From positions 1 to 64,000 of the forward strand of contig CALUJM010000008.1 in NCBI GenBank assembly GCA_944320975.1: a stretch of DNA of 64,000 nucleotides, read 5' to 3'. The translations under genes and the position numbers were made by a program. Below are positions 60,507 to 64,000 of the stretch, one piece after another. A model generated the notes under the pieces. It did no database searches, had not been told where the DNA came from, and saw only the letters and a list, made by a program, of their open reading frames with translations. The DNA is from an uncultured Atopobiaceae bacterium (lineage in GTDB: Bacteria > Actinomycetota > Coriobacteriia > Coriobacteriales > Atopobiaceae). Each line of letters opens with the position of its first letter. Position 1 is the first letter of the stretch.

Positions 60507-61577
60507 GTGTCGCACTACACGCCAACAACACCCATGGTCTCGGTTCTCATGGCGTCGCATGACGCCGAGAAGACCGTGCGACGCTGCATGGAGAGCCTCC
60601 AGGGCCAGACGCTGGGCAACTTCGAGCTGATAGCCGTCGACACCGGCTCGTCCGACGGCACCGTCCGCCAGCTCGACGCCCTCTCCGAGCGCGACATGCG
60701 CATCGAGGTGGTGCGCGCGGACGGCTGCTCGCGCGCCGAGGCCCTCGACCTCGCGCTCGGACGCGCGCGCGGGACCTACGTCCTCGTGATGGACGAGGAC
60801 GGCTGGGCCGACCGCACCCTGCTCGAGGAACTCGTCGGCATGGCCGAGAAGGACGCGCTCGAGATGGTCGTCGGCGGCTTCGCCCTCACGCTCGTGGCCC
60901 CCGGCGGCCGTCGCTCCGAGGCGATGGTCTGCGCAGAGCGCGCCGTCTACCCGCTCCAGCACGACTTCCGCGCCGGCGCCTGGGAGCTCTTCGCCGAGGG
61001 CCTGCTGCTGCCCACCTGCGCCAAGCTCTTCTCGCGCGCGCTTCTCGAGGAGTGCGGTGCGCGCTTCTCCGTCGGCGGGCGGTTCGGCCACTCCTTCGTG
61101 CTCGCGTGCCTGGGCGACGTCGAGCGGGTGGGCGTGCTCGGGGAGAGCCGCTACCACGTGACGCGCCGCCTGCCCGTCGCCTCCGGGAGCGCCTTCGTGG
61201 AGCGCTGCTACCACCGCCTCGACGAAGGGCACACCGACCTGCTGGGCCTGTACCGCCACTGGGGCCTCGAGGGGGACGCGGCGAGCATGGAGATGCTCCA
61301 GAACCGCTACGTCGAGCAGCTGGCCAGCTGCATCGAGGTCACGTGCGGCCGCGGGAGCCGCGTGCCCTCCGCCGACCAGCGCCGGATCGTGGCCGAGATG
61401 ATCGACACGGACCGCGCCCAGGTCGCCGCCAGCGTGGCGCATCCCCGCGACAACGCCGTGCGCGCCCTGCTCGCGCCCATCCGCGCGCACAACGCCTCGC
61501 TCATCTGCGTCCAGACGCGGCTGCTGTCGCTGGTCCGCCCCAGCCTGGCCAGCGCGGTGCCGGACCTCTTCGTCTAG
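60507..61577 (+). CDS. Family 2 glycosyltransferase
   Basis: 356 residues, GTG start after GCGGGAGGACG. GT-A fold: VSVLMASHDAEKTVRRCMESLQGQTLGNFELIAVDTGSSDGT at the N-terminus and a DxD-type nucleotide-sugar site in YVLVMDEDGWAD at about 90-99. The C-terminal half (residues 130-356) is less conserved, with no clear membrane helix. It resembles enzymes adding sugars to wall polysaccharide or teichoic-acid-like polymers. It follows the LCP-like gene, so both may act on the envelope. Acceptor unknown. Confidence 0.85.
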   Translation: MSHYTPTTPMVSVLMASHDAEKTVRRCMESLQGQTLGNFELIAVDTGSSDGTVRQLDALSERDMRIEVVRADGCSRAEALDLALGRARGTYVLVMDEDGWADRTLLEELVGMAEKDALEMVVGGFALTLVAPGGRRSEAMVCAERAVYPLQHDFRAGAWELFAEGLLLPTCAKLFSRALLEECGARFSVGGRFGHSFVLACLGDVERVGVLGESRYHVTRRLPVASGSAFVERCYHRLDEGHTDLLGLYRHWGLEGDAASMEMLQNRYVEQLASCIEVTCGRGSRVPSADQRRIVAEMIDTDRAQVAASVAHPRDNAVRALLAPIRAHNASLICVQTRLLSLVRPSLASAVPDLFV

Positions 61578-61596
61578 GGCGGGGCGGCTCCCTGGC

Positions 61597-61690
61597 CGTT
61601 GTTGCCCCCTCCGGGGGACCATAACGACTTCCGACCCGAGGTTCTTCTCGCCTGCTCGCCCGTTGTTGTCCCCGCGCGGGGACAACAACG
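61597..61690. repeat. Tandem CGTTGTTG palindromes before the glycyl-radical gene
   Basis: An imperfect 30-bp palindrome (61597-61626) and a perfect one (61661-61690, half CGTTGTTGTCCCCGC) share the word CGTTGTTGYCCCC. A GAGGTTCTTCTCGCC word lies between them. Neither is followed by a T-run. Confidence 0.85.
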
Positions 61691-61752
61691 CCCCGCGCCC
61701 CATCCCGCCTGCGCTACACTGTGCCCAGCCCGCCCCGTCCGGAAGGAACGCC

Positions 61753-64000
61753 ATGCTCACGCCGCGCACCCAGCGCATCAAGGACAGCCTCTTTGCCCGT
61801 CCCCGCCAGATCTCGCTCGAGCGCGCGCTGCTCTACCGCGAGAGCTACCTGCAGACGGAGGGCGAGCCGCCGGTCATGCGCCGGGCGCGGGCCTTCGCCC
61901 ACCTCCTTCAGAACCACCTGATCGTGCTCGACGGGGACGACCTGCTCGCGGGCAACCGCACGCCCACGCCGCGCGCCGGCGTGCTCTCGCCGGAGATGTC
62001 CCCGTACTGGATCATGGACGAGCTCGACCAGTTCCCGGTGCGCCCGCAGGACACCTTCGAGATGTCCGAGAAGGACAAGCGCACGTACCGCGAGGTGCTC
62101 TACCCCTTCTGGGCCGGTCGCAGCCTCAACGACTGGTACCGTGCCCACCGCCCGGACGACGTGGCGCAGGCCGAGGCCGAGCGCGTCTTCGCGGTGGCGC
62201 AGACCGACAAGGGCCAGGGCCACATCATCGCCGACATCCCGGAGGTGCTCGAGCGCGGCCTGGGCGGCGTGCTCGGCGAGGTCGAGGCCCGGCGCGCGGA
62301 GGCCCCGGACAACGACTTCCTGCGCGCGGGCGAGCTCTGCGTCCGGGCGACGATCGACTACGTCCGCCGCTACGAGCGCGCGGTCCGCGCCGCGTCGGAG
62401 GGCCGCGAGCCGGACGACGCCGCGGCCCGGGTGGCGCCCGCGGCCACGCCGGAGCGCCGAGCCGAGCTGGCGCGCCTGGCCGGCGTGCTCGCCCACGTGG
62501 CGACCGAGCCCTGCCGCGACCTCTACGACGCCCTGCAGCTGACCTGGCTCGTCTGCGTGGCGCTGCAGCACGAGTCCAACGCGAGCTCCATCAGCCTGGG
62601 CCGCATGGACCAGTACCTCCTGCCGTACTGGCGCGCGAGCGTGGCGGCCGGCGCGAGCGAGGCCGAGGTCCGCGAGCTGCTGCAGTGCTTCTACCTCAAG
62701 ACCAACACCGTCGTCTTCGTGCGCTCCACCGAGAGCGCGCGCTTCTTCGCGGGCTTCCCCACAGGCTACAACCTCGTGGTGGGCGGCGTGGACGCCGCGG
62801 GCGACGACGCCACGAGCGAGCTCTCCGAGCTGCTGCTCGACCTCCAGAAGGACACGCGCCTGCCCCAGCCCAACCTGAGCGTGCGCGTGCACGCGGGCTC
62901 GCCCGACGCGCTGCTGCGCAAGGCCGCCGAGGTCATCCGCCTGGGCGACGGGCTGCCCCAGTGCTTCAACGACGAGGTCAACGTCGAGTCCTTCGTGCGC
63001 CGCGGGGTGAGCCTGGCCGACGCGCGCGACTACGCGGTCGTGGGCTGCGTGGAGCTCTCCATCCCCGGCCGCATGTACGGCCTGCACGACATCTGCATGT
63101 TCAACATGATGCGCTGCCTGGAGCTGGCCATGACGGGGCACCCCGAGGGCTTCTCGTCCTACGAGGACCTCGAGGCGGAGGTCGCGCGCACGATCGACCG
63201 CTACGTCGCGCTCATGGCGCGCGGCTGCAACGTCTGCGACGAGGCGCACCGCGAGACCTCGCCCACGCCGCTGCTCTCCGTGCTCGTGCACGACTCGCTC
63301 GAGCGCGGCGCGGACATCACCTCCGGCGGCGCGCGCTACAACCCCTCCGGCGTCCAGGGCGTGGGCACCGCAAACCTCGCCGACTCGCTGTACGTGGTCA
63401 AGAAGGCCGTCTTCGAGGACGGGGCGCTCTCCTGGGGCGAGCTGCTCGCAATGCTCGAACGCGACTGGTCCGGCCCGGGCGACGAGGCCTGGCGCCAGCG
63501 CTTCGTCAACCGCTACGCCAAGTACGGCAACGACGTCGACGAGGTGGACCAGATCGGTCGGCGCTTCCTCGCTCACTACGGCGCCGAGGTCGAGAAGTAC
63601 GAGAACCCCCGCGGCGGTCACTTCCAGCCGGGCAGCTACACCGTCTCGGCCCACATCCCGCTGGGCGCGGCGGTGGGCGCCACGCCGGACGGCCGCCACG
63701 CCGGCGAGCAGCTGGCGGACGGCGGTCTCTCGCCGATGGTCGGGCGCGACAAGAACGGCCCCACCGCGAGCCTGCTCTCGGTCTCCAAGCTCGAGAACGT
63801 GCGCGACACCAACGGATCTCTGCTCAACGTCAAGTTCTCTCCGTCCACGCTCGAGGGCGAGGCGGGCCTTGCGCGCCTGGTGGCGTACCTGCGCAGCTTC
63901 TGCCGCCTGGGCATCCAGCACATCCAGTTCAACGTGGTCGACCGCGCCACGCTGGTCGACGCGCAGGAGCACCCCGAGAACCACCGCGACCTCGTGGTGC
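61753..64000 (+). CDS. Glycyl-radical enzyme, PFL/glycerol-dehydratase-like, C-terminus outside window
   Basis: 749 codons are present, open at the right edge. The start MLTPRTQRIKDSLFARPRQISLERALLYRESY follows CCGGAAGGAACG. Landmarks: GNRTPTPRAGVLSPEMS, NLSVRVHAG, the thiyl cysteine C432 in DYAVVGCVELSIPGRMYGLHD, and the C-terminal barrel PLGAAVGATPDGRHAGEQLADGGLSP and HIQFNVVDRATLVDAQEHPENHRDLVV. The window ends just before the expected RVxGYS glycyl-radical loop. GCVE rather than the PFL double-cysteine pattern places it among the dehydratase/lyase group (YbiW/PflD-like, HypD, CutC relatives). The substrate is unknown. A radical-SAM activase would be expected next. Confidence 0.88.
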   Translation, partial: MLTPRTQRIKDSLFARPRQISLERALLYRESYLQTEGEPPVMRRARAFAHLLQNHLIVLDGDDLLAGNRTPTPRAGVLSPEMSPYWIMDELDQFPVRPQDTFEMSEKDKRTYREVLYPFWAGRSLNDWYRAHRPDDVAQAEAERVFAVAQTDKGQGHIIADIPEVLERGLGGVLGEVEARRAEAPDNDFLRAGELCVRATIDYVRRYERAVRAASEGREPDDAAARVAPAATPERRAELARLAGVLAHVATEPCRDLYDALQLTWLVCVALQHESNASSISLGRMDQYLLPYWRASVAAGASEAEVRELLQCFYLKTNTVVFVRSTESARFFAGFPTGYNLVVGGVDAAGDDATSELSELLLDLQKDTRLPQPNLSVRVHAGSPDALLRKAAEVIRLGDGLPQCFNDEVNVESFVRRGVSLADARDYAVVGCVELSIPGRMYGLHDICMFNMMRCLELAMTGHPEGFSSYEDLEAEVARTIDRYVALMARGCNVCDEAHRETSPTPLLSVLVHDSLERGADITSGGARYNPSGVQGVGTANLADSLYVVKKAVFEDGALSWGELLAMLERDWSGPGDEAWRQRFVNRYAKYGNDVDEVDQIGRRFLAHYGAEVEKYENPRGGHFQPGSYTVSAHIPLGAAVGATPDGRHAGEQLADGGLSPMVGRDKNGPTASLLSVSKLENVRDTNGSLLNVKFSPSTLEGEAGLARLVAYLRSFCRLGIQHIQFNVVDRATLVDAQEHPENHRDLVV

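Overview
The window is a very GC-rich, almost entirely plus-strand stretch of a bacterial chromosome. The actinobacterial-type insertion in the RpoC N-terminal half, the frequent GTG/TTG starts, the fabK/accDA fatty-acid cluster and the membrane-anchored LytTR regulator point to Actinomycetota, class Coriobacteriia, probably an Olsenella/Atopobium-like member. That placement is from gene content and pattern memory, not from a search. Only birA and two transposases lie on the minus strand.

Layout. 1-12.9 kb: end of tuf, then rpmG, tRNA-Trp, secE, nusG, rplK, rplA, rplJ, rplL, rpoB, rpoC (translation, secretion, transcription core). 12.9-14.4 kb: a broken orphan gene lying between two copies of an unnamed ~115-bp stem-loop element. 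14.4-25.6 kb: divergent birA, then a complete type II fatty-acid synthesis operon (fabH, acpP, fabK, fabD, fabG, fabF, accB, fabZ, accC, a fused accDA) ending in a DegV-family fatty-acid-binding protein. BirA biotinylates AccB, AccC and AccDA make malonyl-CoA, and the Fab proteins elongate acyl-ACP. 26.1-29.5 kb: str operon (rpsL, rpsG, fusA, with rpsJ at its end). 29.8-31 kb: thrH and a histidine phosphatase. 31.4-48.8 kb: S10, spc and alpha operons from rplC to rplQ, interrupted between rplX and rplE by an intact IS256-family element. 48.9-52.3 kb: ECF transporter module (fused EcfA-EcfA, EcfT) and a 7-TM LytTR regulator. 52.3-57.2 kb: a promoter with two LytTR-type sites, an IS110-family element with a likely bridge-RNA region, and the remains of a large SLH-domain surface protein. 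57.7-64 kb: truA, a His-rich ArsP_2-type metal exporter, a degenerate LCP-like membrane protein, a family-2 glycosyltransferase and the start of a glycyl-radical enzyme cut off by the window end.

Most unusual: RpoC carries, past its normal C-terminus, a domain that resembles the DNA-binding C-terminal domain of RpoA (with the equivalents of R265, N268, G296 and K298) followed by an acidic tail. RpoB has an enlarged, atypical fork-loop-2 segment, and the RpoC trigger loop and switch region also depart from consensus. Intergenic DNA is rich in structured repeats of at least four kinds: paired GGGGACAG palindromes between operon genes, the CTGTACTTT stem-loop family, AGTGCGGG/GAGAAG arrays lying just upstream of the rpoBC, str and S10 promoters, and a four-copy TGCAAAATCG element upstream of truA.
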